Source: Bog-756 sp963778165 (GTDB lineage Bacteria; Actinomycetota; Acidimicrobiia; Acidimicrobiales; RAAP-2). Taken from it: DNA of 64,000 nt. Shown here piece after piece: positions 36,774 to 46,439 of the stretch. Under the pieces are notes generated by a model. That model did not search any database. It worked only from the letters and a program-made list of their open reading frames with translations, and had not been told where the DNA came from. The position numbers and the translations under genes were made by a program. The stretch lies in contig CAVZTE010000002.1 of assembly GCA_963778165.1 (NCBI GenBank), positions 248,001 to 312,000 on the forward strand, in the 5' to 3' direction. The stretch's first letter is position 1. Each line of letters starts with the position of its first letter.

Positions 36774-37652
36774 TCAATCGTCGAAGGTGTAGTGGCCCAG
36801 CACCTCGAAGCGTTCGATGAGGCGCTCCACGCCACGACGCTCGTCCTGGCTCCACTCGACGGCGTCGCGGGTGCGGTTGGTGCTCGGCCACACGATGCCG
36901 GCGCAGGCGTCCAGATAGGCCTGGTCCGGCTCGACGCCGATGAACCGGCAGATGTCGGCCAACGTCCCCCGCGGATCTGCCGCGAACGACTCGTAGCGCA
37001 CGTCGGCCAGTTCGGACGGGTCGAGCCGCGGACGGACCACGGACACCGCCTCGCAGATGTGCTCGTACCACGAGGTGGCCTCGCTGAGGGACATCTGGTG
37101 GCGCCGGGCCTCGGTGGCGATGTTGTCGAAGGGGTTGCGGGTGACGTGGAGGACCTTGATGGGGACGGCCACCTCCTTGCGCAACCGGTCCAGCAGTCCA
37201 GGCTCCTGGGCCATCTGCAACACCGTGGATCGGGCCCGCTTGTCGCCGATGACCCGGAGGCGCTCGAAGCGGCCCTGGTACTGGTCGGGGATGTCGTAGG
37301 CGTAGCCGGACCAGGTCCGGCCCATGGTGCCGAAGTGTTGGTCCCGCTGGAGGATCAGCGAGAAGAGCTGCGACCGCCGGAACCCGTGCCGTACGAAGCG
37401 CACCGCGTCGAGCTCGTGGGACAGGACCACCTCGGGATGGGCGTTCAGAGTGGTGCCGATCAGCGTGTGGCCACTTCGCGAATAGCCGATGAAGAGGCAG
37501 AAGTGCTCGAGATCGGAGAAGTCCGGGTTCCGTCGTGCGCCCAACGCCGAGGAGGCGTAGAGCTTGGCCCACTGGAGCACTCCTTGCGGATCCGGCAGAC
37601 CGTCGAGGACCTGTTTGGGGATCCGTTTCTTGGGCGACGGCGAGGTGGCCAT
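36774..37652 (-). CDS. Sulfotransferase family protein
   Basis: A 292-residue probable PAPS-dependent sulfotransferase in one intact frame. The N-terminal motif FIGYSRSGHTLIGTTL near residue 55 corresponds to the 5'-phosphosulfate loop. HVTRNPFDNIATEARR near residue 172 corresponds to the 3'-phosphate site with its conserved Arg. The ATG at 37652 (MATSPSPKKR) follows GGAG by about 9 bases and is preferred to the longer ORF start at 37754. It converges on the polymerase-like gene. It is unusual that this gene is intact while its neighbours are broken. Confidence 0.78.
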   Translation of the reverse strand: MATSPSPKKRIPKQVLDGLPDPQGVLQWAKLYASSALGARRNPDFSDLEHFCLFIGYSRSGHTLIGTTLNAHPEVVLSHELDAVRFVRHGFRRSQLFSLILQRDQHFGTMGRTWSGYAYDIPDQYQGRFERLRVIGDKRARSTVLQMAQEPGLLDRLRKEVAVPIKVLHVTRNPFDNIATEARRHQMSLSEATSWYEHICEAVSVVRPRLDPSELADVRYESFAADPRGTLADICRFIGVEPDQAYLDACAGIVWPSTNRTRDAVEWSQDERRGVERLIERFEVLGHYTFDD

Positions 37653-37686
37653 CAGACCGTCTCCGGGTTCGTCATCGATGCGGAGG

Positions 37687-38848
37687 CTATCGGACGACCC
37701 GGCCGGGGCGGTCCACACCGAGCCACGGATCGAGCAGCGACAGCCACCGGTCACCCACCGCGGCCAGGCTGAACCGTTCCACGCACCGTTGCCGGGCCGC
37801 CCGCCCCATGGCTGATCGGAGGTCGGCGTCCCCGATCATCCGGGCGGTGGCCTCGATCAGGGCGTCCCGGTCCTCGGCCCCGCACCACGAGGCCGGTCTC
37901 GCCGTCGTCCACGATGGTGCGCACCCCCGGCACGTCGGTGGCCACCACCGGCAGGCCGCTGAGGCCGGCCTCGATGAGGACCCCCGGCATGCCCTCGCCG
38001 GCCGGACGGCTGCAGAAGACCAGGACATCGGCCCGCCGCATCTGGTCGGCCACGTCTGACCGCGAGCCGAGGAGTTCCACGTCGGCCGCCGCCGCAGCGT
38101 CAGTCAAGGCGTGGCGCAGCGGCCCGTCCCCGAAGAGCTCGGCCCGCAACGGAACTCCCCGGGCCCGCAGCTCGGGCCACCAGGTCGATGAACAGGTCGG
38201 GTCGCTTGCCGTCGGTGAGAGCGCCCACGAAGATGACCAGAGGCGCCCTCGACCGGGTCGGACCCGTTATCGGAAGGGGGATGGAAGAGATCCGGATCAC
38301 GACCGTTGGGGGCCAGGGCCGCACGCTCTGACGGCACACCCAACGTGGTCACGCACTCGTCGAGGACCTCGTCGCCCTTCGGCCGCCACCAGGTCCGCCC
38401 GCGAGCACAGGTACCTCCACAGCCGGCGCTGGATGCCCCGGCCCCCTCCCGAGTAGGTGCCGATGGCGTAGTACACCAGCGGTCGACGGCGCCCGGTCAT
38501 GGCCGGCACCAGATACTTCAGCGGTTCGCTCCCGTGGGCCACCACCACCGTGGGGTCGAAACGGTCCAGGGCGCCCCGCACCTGGTGGACCAGGGAGAGG
38601 GAGTATCCGACCCCGGGCGTGGATCCTCCCCGGTGGCCCAGGGAGAGGTCGGCCACCACATCGGACGGCCCGTCGAACAGGCTGAGCACCCGGTGGACCC
38701 GGACCCCCGGGCGGTCGAGTTGGTCGGCCAGGGCCCGGGCCTCGAGCTGGGCCCCCCGGGCCACGGTGGTCGGGATGACGTGCAGCACCAAAGGGAGGTC
38801 GGTGGCCTCGGCCACCTCGGTGTTCGGTCCGGTTGTGCGCTCGGTCAT
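37687..38848 (-). CDS. Glycosyltransferase family 4 (frameshifted)
   Basis: Transfers a sugar to the growing glycan. The N-terminal domain has LVLHVIPTTVARGAQLEARA and VVVAHGSEPLKYLVPA. The C-terminal domain has PLVIFVGALTDGKRPDLFI and EGMPGVLIEAGLSGLPVVAT, the nucleotide-sugar binding region with its Glu pair. Frame changes lie near 38385, 38250, 38170 and 37885. The ATG at 38848 (MTERTTGPN) has AGGGGG upstream. The corrected length is about 385 residues, normal for GT4. Donor and acceptor are unknown. Confidence 0.8.
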
Positions 38849-39035
38849 CTGCGGGCCCCCTGCCGCTGCCGGCCCACCCGGCGCCGAGACCCTACCAGTC
38901 GATCTGCTCATTTCGGCGGGATCCGACCCCTTCACCACCCCGATGCCGTTAGCATTCGGCGGATCCCGGACGGGGGGTGGTCTGGATGCCCGGGCCGCCC
39001 GATCGGTGGACCCGGCCCCGACCTGAGGGACATGG

Positions 39036-40263
39036 ATGAGAACCTTGGTGATAGCCGGTGAGTACCCCTGGCCGGAGGACCGTGGCTCGCGTCTCCGGCT
39101 GGCCATGACCCTGCGGGGCCTGCGGCGGTGCGGCCCGGTTGAGCTGTTCTCGGCGGTCTCCAAGTTCCGGGAGGAGTTCGGGGAGCCCGACCAGGCGCTG
39201 GGCTTGGCCAATGTGGGACGGGTGGGCTTCGACAATCGCACGCCGTCGGGCCTCGGGCTGGTGCCCTCCCTGTTGCGTCCCGGCATGCCCATCGGACTGC
39301 CCTGGCGGGACCGCGTCCAGGTGCAGCGGGCCCTGGCCCGCTTCATGGCCGGTCGTTACGACCTGGTGTGGTTCTTCGGGACGCGACCTTGGGCGCTGGC
39401 CGGCGAGCCGGTCTTCGGGCCGACCATCCTCGATGTCGACGACCTGGAGGACGAGAAGATCCTGGCCCGGTTGTCCATGCCCGCCCCACCGCCGGAAGGA
39501 GTGCGGCAGCGGGTGAGACGGATCGGGGCCACCCAGGTGTCGGAAGAGGAGGTCCGCCGGTGGCGCCGGCTCCACCGGCGCGCCAGCCACCGGGCCACCG
39601 TGGTGGTGTGCAGCCAGCTCGACGCCCGCCGGGCCACCGGCAGTGGCGTCCGCGACGTGCGGGTGATCGCCAACGGCTACCCGGTGGTGGCCGAGCCGGT
39701 CGGTCGGAGCCTGGTCGGATCCCCGCCCACCGTGCTCTTCCAGGGCCTGCTCCGTTACCCGCCCAACATCGACGCCGCCCGGTGGCTGGCCCACGATGTC
39801 GGCCCGGCCCTGCGCCGGCTGCTCCCCGACGTCCAGATCCGGCTGGTCGGGGAGGCCGGCCCCGAGGTGTCCGCCCTGGACGACCGCCCCCGGATCACCG
39901 TGACCGGCCGGGTCCCCGACATGGTGGCCGAACTGGCCCGGGCCGACCTGGTGGTGGTGCCGGTGCGCTACGGCAGCGGCACCCGGCTCAAGATCCTCGA
40001 GGCCTTCGCCCAACGGGTGCCGGTGGTATCGACCACCCTCGGGGCCGAGGGACTGGGCAGCAAGGACGGCACCCATCTGCTCCTGGGGGACAGCGCCTCG
40101 GACCTGGCCGCGGCCTGTGCCCGCCTCCTGAGTGAGCCCGAGCTCCGCCAGGCCGTGGTGAGCCGGGCCGAGGCCCTCTTCCTGCAACGGTTCTCGGGCG
40201 ATGTGATCGAAGAGGACATCGCCCGGCTGGCCCGGGAGGTGGCCGCCGACCGGCATCCGCTGA
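39036..40263 (+). CDS. Glycosyltransferase, GT4/GT-B type (stop missed by a late frameshift)
   Basis: A GT-B fold glycosyltransferase of about 408 residues. The N terminus MRTLVIAGEYPWPEDRGSRL carries the acceptor-side Gly loop. The C-terminal domain shows VLFQGLLRYPPNIDAARWL, IRLVGEAGPEV and RYGSGTRLKILEAFAQRVPV. As written, the frame runs on without a stop to 40721, but beyond about 40260 it only shadows the next gene. One extra base near the end would bring the TGA at 40261-40263 into frame, and this is the end given here. The start ATG at 39036 is well placed, 187 bases after the divergent glycosyltransferase. Confidence 0.8.
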
Positions 40264-40336
40264 ACCGGTGGCCGCCACCGCTCGGTCCACTCCGGGCCTG
40301 TGGTCTGCAGGCGCGCTCACTTAACATGACGCTCCG

Positions 40337-41409
40337 ATGGACGTCCTGGCCCTCTACCTCCCCCAATTCCACCCGATCCCCGAGAACGACCGGTGGTGGG
40401 GTGAGGGCTTCACCGAGTGGACCAACGTCACCCGGGCCACGCCGCTCTTCCGGGGTCACGCTCAGCCCCGCCTGCCCGCCGATCTGGGCTTCTACGACCT
40501 GCGGGTCGCCGAGGTCCGCAGGCCCAGGCCGACCTGGCCCGGCGGTACGGCGTCACCGGCTTCTGCTACTGGCACTACTGGTTCGCCGGCCACCGGCTCC
40601 TCCAACGACCGCTTCGACGAGGTGCGTGGCTCGTCGGGCCAGCCCGACTTCCCCTTCTGCCTGGCTGGGCCAACCAGAGCTGGTCGGGGATCTGGCACGG
40701 AGTCGCCTGACCGGGTCCTGATCGAGCAGACCTATCCCGGGTCCGGACGACGACCTCGAGCACTTCGCCTCGCTCAAGGGGGCCTTCGAGGATCCCCGCT
40801 ACATCCGGATCGCCGGCCGGCCGGTGCTGTTCATCTACCAGCCGGGCCACCTGCCCGAACCGGCCCGCTTCGTCGACCGGTGGCAGAAGATGGCCCACGA
40901 CGCCGGTCTGGGCGGTCTGTACCTGGTGGCATCGCTGGGCGAGTCGAGCTACCGCTCCCACGTGCAGGACGGCTTCGATGCGGCGGTCCACTACCAGTTC
41001 CCCTTCGGGTCGGACGCCGCCACCTGGGTGCGGCGACGGCTGCCTGGGTCGCGGGCTCGGGCGGGGCCCGATGCGCTATCCCTATCCGGACGACCTGCCC
41101 GAGCGGCCTGCGGACCTGGGCGGCCTGCTGTTTCCGAGCGTCTATCCCAACTGGGACAACACGCCCCGGATCGGCGCCGGAGCGGCCTGGTGGCCACGGG
41201 CTCGACCCCGGAGCGGTTCGGCCGCCATGTGCGCCGGGCCCTGGAGCTGGCCTGGCGCCAACCCCCCTGGTGAACAGGTGGTGGTGATCAAGTCGTGGAA
41301 CGAGTGGGCCGAGGGGAACTACCTCGAGCCGGACACCGAGTTCGGGTTGGGCCGGCTCGAGGCGCTACAGGCCGAGCTCATCCGGGGCTGCGGCCCGCCA
41401 TCCCGCTGA
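40337..41409 (+). CDS. WbsX-like / GH99-like glycan biosynthesis protein (frameshifted)
   Basis: Proteins of this type occur in O-antigen and capsule loci and are related to family 99 glycoside hydrolases. The start MDVLALYLPQFHPIPENDRW and WWGEGFTEWTNV are the family hallmark. GVTGFCYWHYWFAGHRLL, FPFCLGWANQSWS, GRPVLFIYQPGHLPE and KSWNEWAEGNYLEPD follow in different frames. About five frame changes lie between 40510 and 41250. The corrected protein is about 357 residues, normal for the family. Whether it acts as a transferase or a hydrolase is not known. Confidence 0.8.
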
Positions 41410-42586
41410 ACGATCACGGCCCGGAGTCCAGCACCTGCGGTGTAGATGCCTTCGATCTCTGCGGCGGCCCGGGCAATGTCGTAGCGGGAGCTGTCGGCCA
41501 TGGCCTGGCGCCCCAGTCGCTCACGAAGGGCCGGGTCCGAGCTCATCCGCTCGAGGGCCGCGGCCAGGGCGTTCGGATCGCCGGGCGGGACCACCAACCC
41601 GTTGACCCCGTCGGTGACCACCTGGGGGACGCCCGCCGACCGCGGTGGCCACGATGGCTGTTCCCACGCTGGCTGCTTCCATCAGGGCGACCGGCAGGCC
41701 CTCCTGGTGGGAGGCGAGCACGAACACGTCCGCCGCTACCACGAGGTCCAGGGCGTCCTGGCGGTGGCCGAGGAAGGTGAACTGGTCGCCCAGCGCCAGC
41801 TGACGATGGCGCTCGGCCAGCTCGTCGGCCTGCGCTCCCCTGGCCGGCGGCGGCGAACCGGACCGGCACACCCCGCTGGGCCAGCCGCCAGGCCGCGTCC
41901 AACAGGACGTCGTACCCCTTCTCCGAGCGGAGATTGGCCACGGTTACCACCAGCACCTGCCCGGCGGGGACACCGAGCTCGGCCCGGACCTTGGTCCGGG
42001 TGGCATCACGACGGTCAGCGGCAGCCCGGGAGCGGGTCAGGTCCACGCCGTGCACCACCACCCGGGCGTGGGGCCGGAGGGCGGAGGGGAGGGCGTCGTA
42101 GGCGGCCTGGGACACGGCCACCAGGGCCCGATCGCGCCGGACCGTGGACCGGTTGAGCGCCTTGACCAGCACGGCCACCTTGTTCCACATGCTGTGCTCG
42201 GTGTACACGGTCACCGGCCGTCGGGCCCGTGGGAGGGTGGCCACCACCAGACGACCCAGCGCCGCGGTGTAGGGAAGGTGGAAGTGGACGATGTCGAACT
42301 CCCCGGCCATCAGCAGCCTGCGGAAGGCGGACATCCAGCGGAGGTCGAGGTTGTGGGTGGCGCCGAGGGAGTGGACCGGGGTCCCGCCACCCCGCAACTC
42401 GGCGACCAGGGCGTCCTGGGCGGCCAGGACGTAGGCCACCTCGTACTCGACCGACTGCCGGTGGGCCGCAGCCACCAGGTCCACCAGCAGGCGCTCGGCT
42501 CCCCCGGGCCCGAGGGTCTTGATGGCCAGCAGCACCCGGATCTGGTCCGTCGAGTCGGGTGTGCTGGGCTGGTCGGGTGCCGGCAC
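41319..42586 (-). CDS. Glycosyltransferase family 4 (frameshifted in the C-terminal half)
   Basis: A GT4 enzyme of about 420 residues. The N-terminal domain in one frame shows VLLAIKTLGPGGAERLLVDL, the typical start, with FDIVHFHLPYTAALGRLVV. The C-terminal domain shows VVTVANLRSEKGYDVLLDA, then in other frames FVLASHQEGLPVALMEAASV and DGVNGLVVPPGDPNALAAAL. Frame changes lie near 41845 and 41640. The start is a GTG at 42586. The 3' end overlaps the convergent WbsX-like gene by about 90 bases. Confidence 0.82.
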
Positions 42587-42714
42587 GCGGCGATGTTAGC
42601 GGTGGTCGATAAGCCCTGACGTGGCCTCCGGGGGTCGTGGCGGGGTAATCTTGTGGGGCGCTCGTGCATCGTGACGGGTCCTGGAGCGCGACCCGAGGGG
42701 GGTAGTGTCGGCCG

Positions 42715-43692
42715 ATGACAGCACTGGAATCTGAGGCTGGCGCGGCCGTGGTGACCGAGCAGCATCCGGTGCCCAGCGAGCCAACCGACGACATCCTGTA
42801 CCACCACAAGGTCCGCTTCAGCGATTCGATCCGGACCCTGTGGGCCCACCGCGAGATCATCTACACCTTGGCCGAACGGGACTTCCGGGCCCAGTACAAG
42901 CAGGCCACCCTGGGGGTCCTGTGGGCCGTGCTCGGACCGGTGCTCACCCTGGCGGTCTTTGTCGTGGTGTTCTCCCACGTCAAGAGCCTGGCTATTCCGG
43001 GGGTTCCCTATCCGCTCTACTCCTTCGTAGGCATCTTGTGCTGGAGCTTCTTCGCCGGGGCCCTGGGCACCGGGGGCAGCTCGCTGCTGACCAACAAGGC
43101 CCTGCTGGCCAAGACGCAGTTCCCGCGGGAGTGCTTCCCCCTCGAGACCATGCTGGTCGGGGCCCTCAGCGTGGTCATCTCGTGGATCCCCCTGACCATC
43201 CTCTTCGTGATCTACGGACGCGCCCCGGCCATCACCACCCTGTGGACCCCGCTGTTCATGATCATCGAAGTGGTCTTCGCCGCCGGGATCACCTTGGCCG
43301 TGGCCAGCATCATCATCCAGATGCGCGACCTGGTCCAGGTCATCCCGCTGATCATCTCCTTGGGCCTGTTCGCCACCCCGGTGATCTGGTCGTTCTCGAA
43401 GATCCCGTCGGCCTACCAGGTGGGTGGGACCCACATCCACAAGAAGGTGGTCGACGGCCATGTGCTGGTCCACGCCCACTATGTGGGCGGATTCACCATC
43501 AACCTGCAGATGGTCTACGGATTCTTCAACCCGTTAGGCCCGGTGATCGACAACGCCCGGCGCACCCTGTTGTTGGGGCAGTCGCCGAACTGGCCCCTGG
43601 TGGGGGTGGCCGCCCTGGGTGCCATGCTGTATCTGGCCTTCGGCTACCGCATCTTCAAGCGGTTGGAGGTGCACTTTGCCGACATTGCCTGA
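42715..43692 (+). CDS. wzm: ABC-2 type polysaccharide exporter permease
   Basis: The membrane half of the ABC exporter that flips completed glycan across the membrane. The 325-residue protein has a cytoplasmic N terminus, the amphipathic segment ERDFRAQYKQATLGVLWAVL typical of Wzm/TagG proteins, and six spans (for example VLTLAVFVVVFSHV, LIISLGLFATPVIWSF). PLGPVIDNARRTLL is also conserved. A His-rich loop near residue 240 (HIHKKVVDGH) is inserted between spans. The ATG at 42715 has a GGGGGG run upstream. The ATPase gene overlaps its end by 17 bases. Confidence 0.92.
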   Translation: MTALESEAGAAVVTEQHPVPSEPTDDILYHHKVRFSDSIRTLWAHREIIYTLAERDFRAQYKQATLGVLWAVLGPVLTLAVFVVVFSHVKSLAIPGVPYPLYSFVGILCWSFFAGALGTGGSSLLTNKALLAKTQFPRECFPLETMLVGALSVVISWIPLTILFVIYGRAPAITTLWTPLFMIIEVVFAAGITLAVASIIIQMRDLVQVIPLIISLGLFATPVIWSFSKIPSAYQVGGTHIHKKVVDGHVLVHAHYVGGFTINLQMVYGFFNPLGPVIDNARRTLLLGQSPNWPLVGVAALGAMLYLAFGYRIFKRLEVHFADIA

Positions 43693-44870
43693 CGGGACCG
43701 TCCAGATCGAGCACGTGTGGAAGAAGTTCCGCGCCGACCGCACCGTGCCCAAGTTCTACGACCAGATCAAGCGGATCGGGCGCTCGATGGGTACGGGGGC
43801 AAGGCACAACTACCGCTGGGTGCTGCGGGACGTGAACGCCGAGGTGTCGCCAGGCGGGAGCCTGGCCTTGGTGGGGGTCAACGGGTCGGGGAAGACCACC
43901 CTCCTCAAGATCGTCAGCCAGGTCACCTACCAGACCGCCGGGCGGTGTGTGGTCAAGGGGCGCATCGGGGCCCTGCTCAGCGTGACCAGCGGCATCCAAC
44001 CGGAGCTGTCCGGCCGGGAGAACATCTTCCTGTACGGCGCGGTGCTGGGCATGGGCCGTCAGAAGATCCGCCAACGGTTCGACGAGATCGTAGAGTTCGC
44101 CGGTCTGGCCGACGCCGTCGACCGGCAGGTCAAGTTCTACTCGATGGGAATGCAGATGCGGCTGGGCTTCTCCATCGCCGCCTTCCTCGAGCCTGATGTC
44201 CTCCTGGTGGACGAGGTCCTCTCGGTGGGCGATGCCACCTTCCAGCAGAAGTGTCTCAACCGGATCGGGGAGGTGGTCCGCCAGGGCACCACCCTGATCT
44301 ACGTCTCCCACGACCTGGCCTCGGTGGAGGCCTCGTGCGAGCGGGCCGTGTGGCTGGCCGACTCGGTGGTCATGGCGGCCGGACCGACCAAGGACGTGGT
44401 GGCCAAGTACCGCAGCGCAGTGCAGACCAACGCCGCCCTCGCCACCTCCACGGAGGGTGAGGTCCAGGTGTTGAAGGCCGAGATCGAGGCGGCCGACGGT
44501 GGCCAGATCCGCTCCGAGTGCGACCTGGACGTCAGGCTGACCCTCGAATTCGCCTGAGGCCCACGACGCCAACTTCTTCATCGGCGTCTCCCAGGGCACC
44601 GCCTTCCCGATGTTCATCGTCCGCTACGCCGGTTCGTTCCCCGCCGGCGACTTCGAGGTGCACTGCCGGCTCCGCAACGTCCCCCTGGCCCACGGCCGGT
44701 ACTCCCTGTGGCCGGCCATGTCCGGCCACCTCTATGGCAAGGGCAAGCCCCTGTTGGCCTGGAGCCCGGTGACCACCTTCGACGTCATGGGCCCCGACCT
44801 CCCCAAACTCCCCGAAGGGGTCATGGTGCTCTCACCGGTGTACGTGGGTGCCGACTGGCAGGTCAACTGA
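43676..44870 (+). CDS. wzt: Polysaccharide ABC exporter ATPase with C-terminal cargo domain (frameshifted)
   Basis: Powers export through Wzm. A TTG start at 43676 is chosen because GGAGG lies six bases upstream. Walker A is GVNGSGKTTLL, the signature is YSMGMQMRLGFS, Walker B is VLLVDEVLSVGD and the switch His is in YVSHDLASVE. The ATPase frame stops at 44557. The next frame continues with DANFFIGVSQGTAFPMFIV and HGRYSLWPAMSGHLYGKG to 44870, the Wzt-C type beta-sandwich that recognises the glycan end group. One extra T near 44554 explains the break (FAEAHDANFF when removed). The corrected length is about 397 residues. Confidence 0.9.
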
Positions 44871-44982
44871 CCGGTTCTCGGTCGAGAACTCCGCAACTTC
44901 CTGCGGGCCATTGCCGTTTGACCGATGTCCACGGTCCGTCGGGCCCGGCCATGGCAGCGGGTCCCAGAGTCCTAGCCGTGGG

Positions 44983-46239
44983 TCAATCCTCAGTAGGCGT
45001 CCCGGTGCCACCCGCGGGCGCGTTCAGGCTCCCTGTCGAGAAGGCAAAGGCAGTCCGCGGATTGAGCTTCTTCAAACTGAGCGCACGCTTCTCGACCAGA
45101 TGCCAGCTGATGAAAGCGCAGGCCAAAGCACCAGCCACTCCTGCCAGAGTGAAGGCCGCATACCCCCAATGCTGTACGCCCCAGATAGCCAGTAGCTGCT
45201 GCACCGGCCAGCCGTAGATGTACACGCCATAGGAGTAGTCATTGCGGGCTCCGACTCGTTGGAACGGAGACGGAAGGTGGATGCCCAGCCAGAGCAGTGG
45301 GTAGGCGAGCAATGGCGCCATAACGCTGATCGAGCTGGGAAGGTAGTGATTGAACCGGGTCATTTCTTGGCCAAAGAACGGAAGCCATGCTCCCGCCGCG
45401 AACAAGGCAACGCACCCCATGGCGATCCAGCCCGAGTCCCTTATGTTGTCGCGATACAGGTAGATAAGGGTTCCTGCCAAAAAGGTCGGGGTGAGCATGA
45501 TGACGCCGAAGAGAAAAACTGGAGTCACGGCGAAAGGCCCGAACAGGTAAGAGAGGTTGTTTGCCGGTCCCCAGACGGCGATGGCCACTTCAAAAAGCCA
45601 TGCGGCGCATGCCAGTCCGATCACGAAACCGCGGTTGCGGAGAAGCCTTAGAGCGGCCAAGGAGGCCAGAATGGCGTAGCAGAACACCTCAGGGAGAAGA
45701 GTCCACACGGAGTTGTTCCAAAAGTAGGGCACCGGGCCACCCACAGGTGTCCGTCCGATGTGGACTTGGTTCTGTGCTAAGAGCCAGTTGTGATACAGGT
45801 AGTCGAAGGGGCCGGCGCGAGGAAGGTAGTAGTAGCAGGAGAAGATATTGCAGGAGGCGGAGTGGTGTTCGTGGCTCCACGCCAACGCCCCGAAGACAAA
45901 TGCCGTAACGATGAGGCAGAACCAGTAGCCCGGCATGATGCGCAGGAACCGCTGCCAAAGGTAGCGGCCAACGCTCTCCCTCTTGGCTGAACCGGCCAGG
46001 AGAAATCCACTCAGGGCGAAGAAGCAGAAGAGGGTCGGGAGGGCGATGGTGGTAAGTCCCCAGATCCATTCGTCACCGAAACCACCGAGCGTGATGCCGT
46101 GCGAGATGATCACGGTCAGGCACAGCACCAGCCGCAGAAAGTTCAGGCTGTTATGCCTCGACGAGTACGTGTCACCAATAGTGAGACGACGCGCAAGGTC
46201 AGAATTGGCTGTCGGCTCCGGGGGTCCCTCCTTAATCAA
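44983..46239 (-). CDS. Membrane O-acyltransferase (acyltransferase 3 family)
   Basis: Adds acetyl or another acyl group to a sugar of the surface glycan. The 418-residue protein has about ten spans. The family motifs are visible: NSLNFLRLVLCLTVIISHG with the catalytic His near residue 47, and FFALSGFLLAGS followed by RFLRIMPGYW. The base composition is clearly less GC-rich than the genes on either side, suggesting a recent arrival. The ATG at 46239 is the first in frame. It converges on wzt with a gap of 112 bases that holds a short inverted repeat (GTTCTCG and CGAGAAC at 44874-44889). Confidence 0.88.
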   Translation of the reverse strand: MIKEGPPEPTANSDLARRLTIGDTYSSRHNSLNFLRLVLCLTVIISHGITLGGFGDEWIWGLTTIALPTLFCFFALSGFLLAGSAKRESVGRYLWQRFLRIMPGYWFCLIVTAFVFGALAWSHEHHSASCNIFSCYYYLPRAGPFDYLYHNWLLAQNQVHIGRTPVGGPVPYFWNNSVWTLLPEVFCYAILASLAALRLLRNRGFVIGLACAAWLFEVAIAVWGPANNLSYLFGPFAVTPVFLFGVIMLTPTFLAGTLIYLYRDNIRDSGWIAMGCVALFAAGAWLPFFGQEMTRFNHYLPSSISVMAPLLAYPLLWLGIHLPSPFQRVGARNDYSYGVYIYGWPVQQLLAIWGVQHWGYAAFTLAGVAGALACAFISWHLVEKRALSLKKLNPRTAFAFSTGSLNAPAGGTGTPTED

Positions 46240-46439
46240 CCTGTACCCCCCCTGCCCCTATCTCAGGCACCTTCACCCGGCCCTCGGCCGTCGGCAAACC
46301 TTTGTCGAGGATCCAATGCCTTGTCAACCAGGGAAAACGTGCCTCGATGCCTAGTTCCGCACGAACGGACTTTCCATCCGTCGTCAAGGCGCCTGCCCCT
46401 CTCGGGTTGCTCCAATCGCCCACGCGCGGTCGGATCTCA

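Noticed and set aside
38949..40256. 435-codon open frame opposite the GT4 gene at 39036
   Set aside because: Low-complexity shadow; the plus strand shows the glycosyltransferase motifs.
40264..40721. Extension of the GT4 frame beyond its domain
   Set aside because: This part overlaps the start of the WbsX-like gene, whose motifs are in another frame; it results from a missed stop after a frameshift.
44540..44570. Programmed frameshift in wzt
   Set aside because: No slippery run or stimulatory hairpin is visible, and many unrelated genes here have similar single extra bases.
44874..44889. Short inverted repeat between wzt and the acyltransferase as terminator
   Set aside because: Only 7 base pairs with a two-base loop and no T tract; too weak to call as a terminator.
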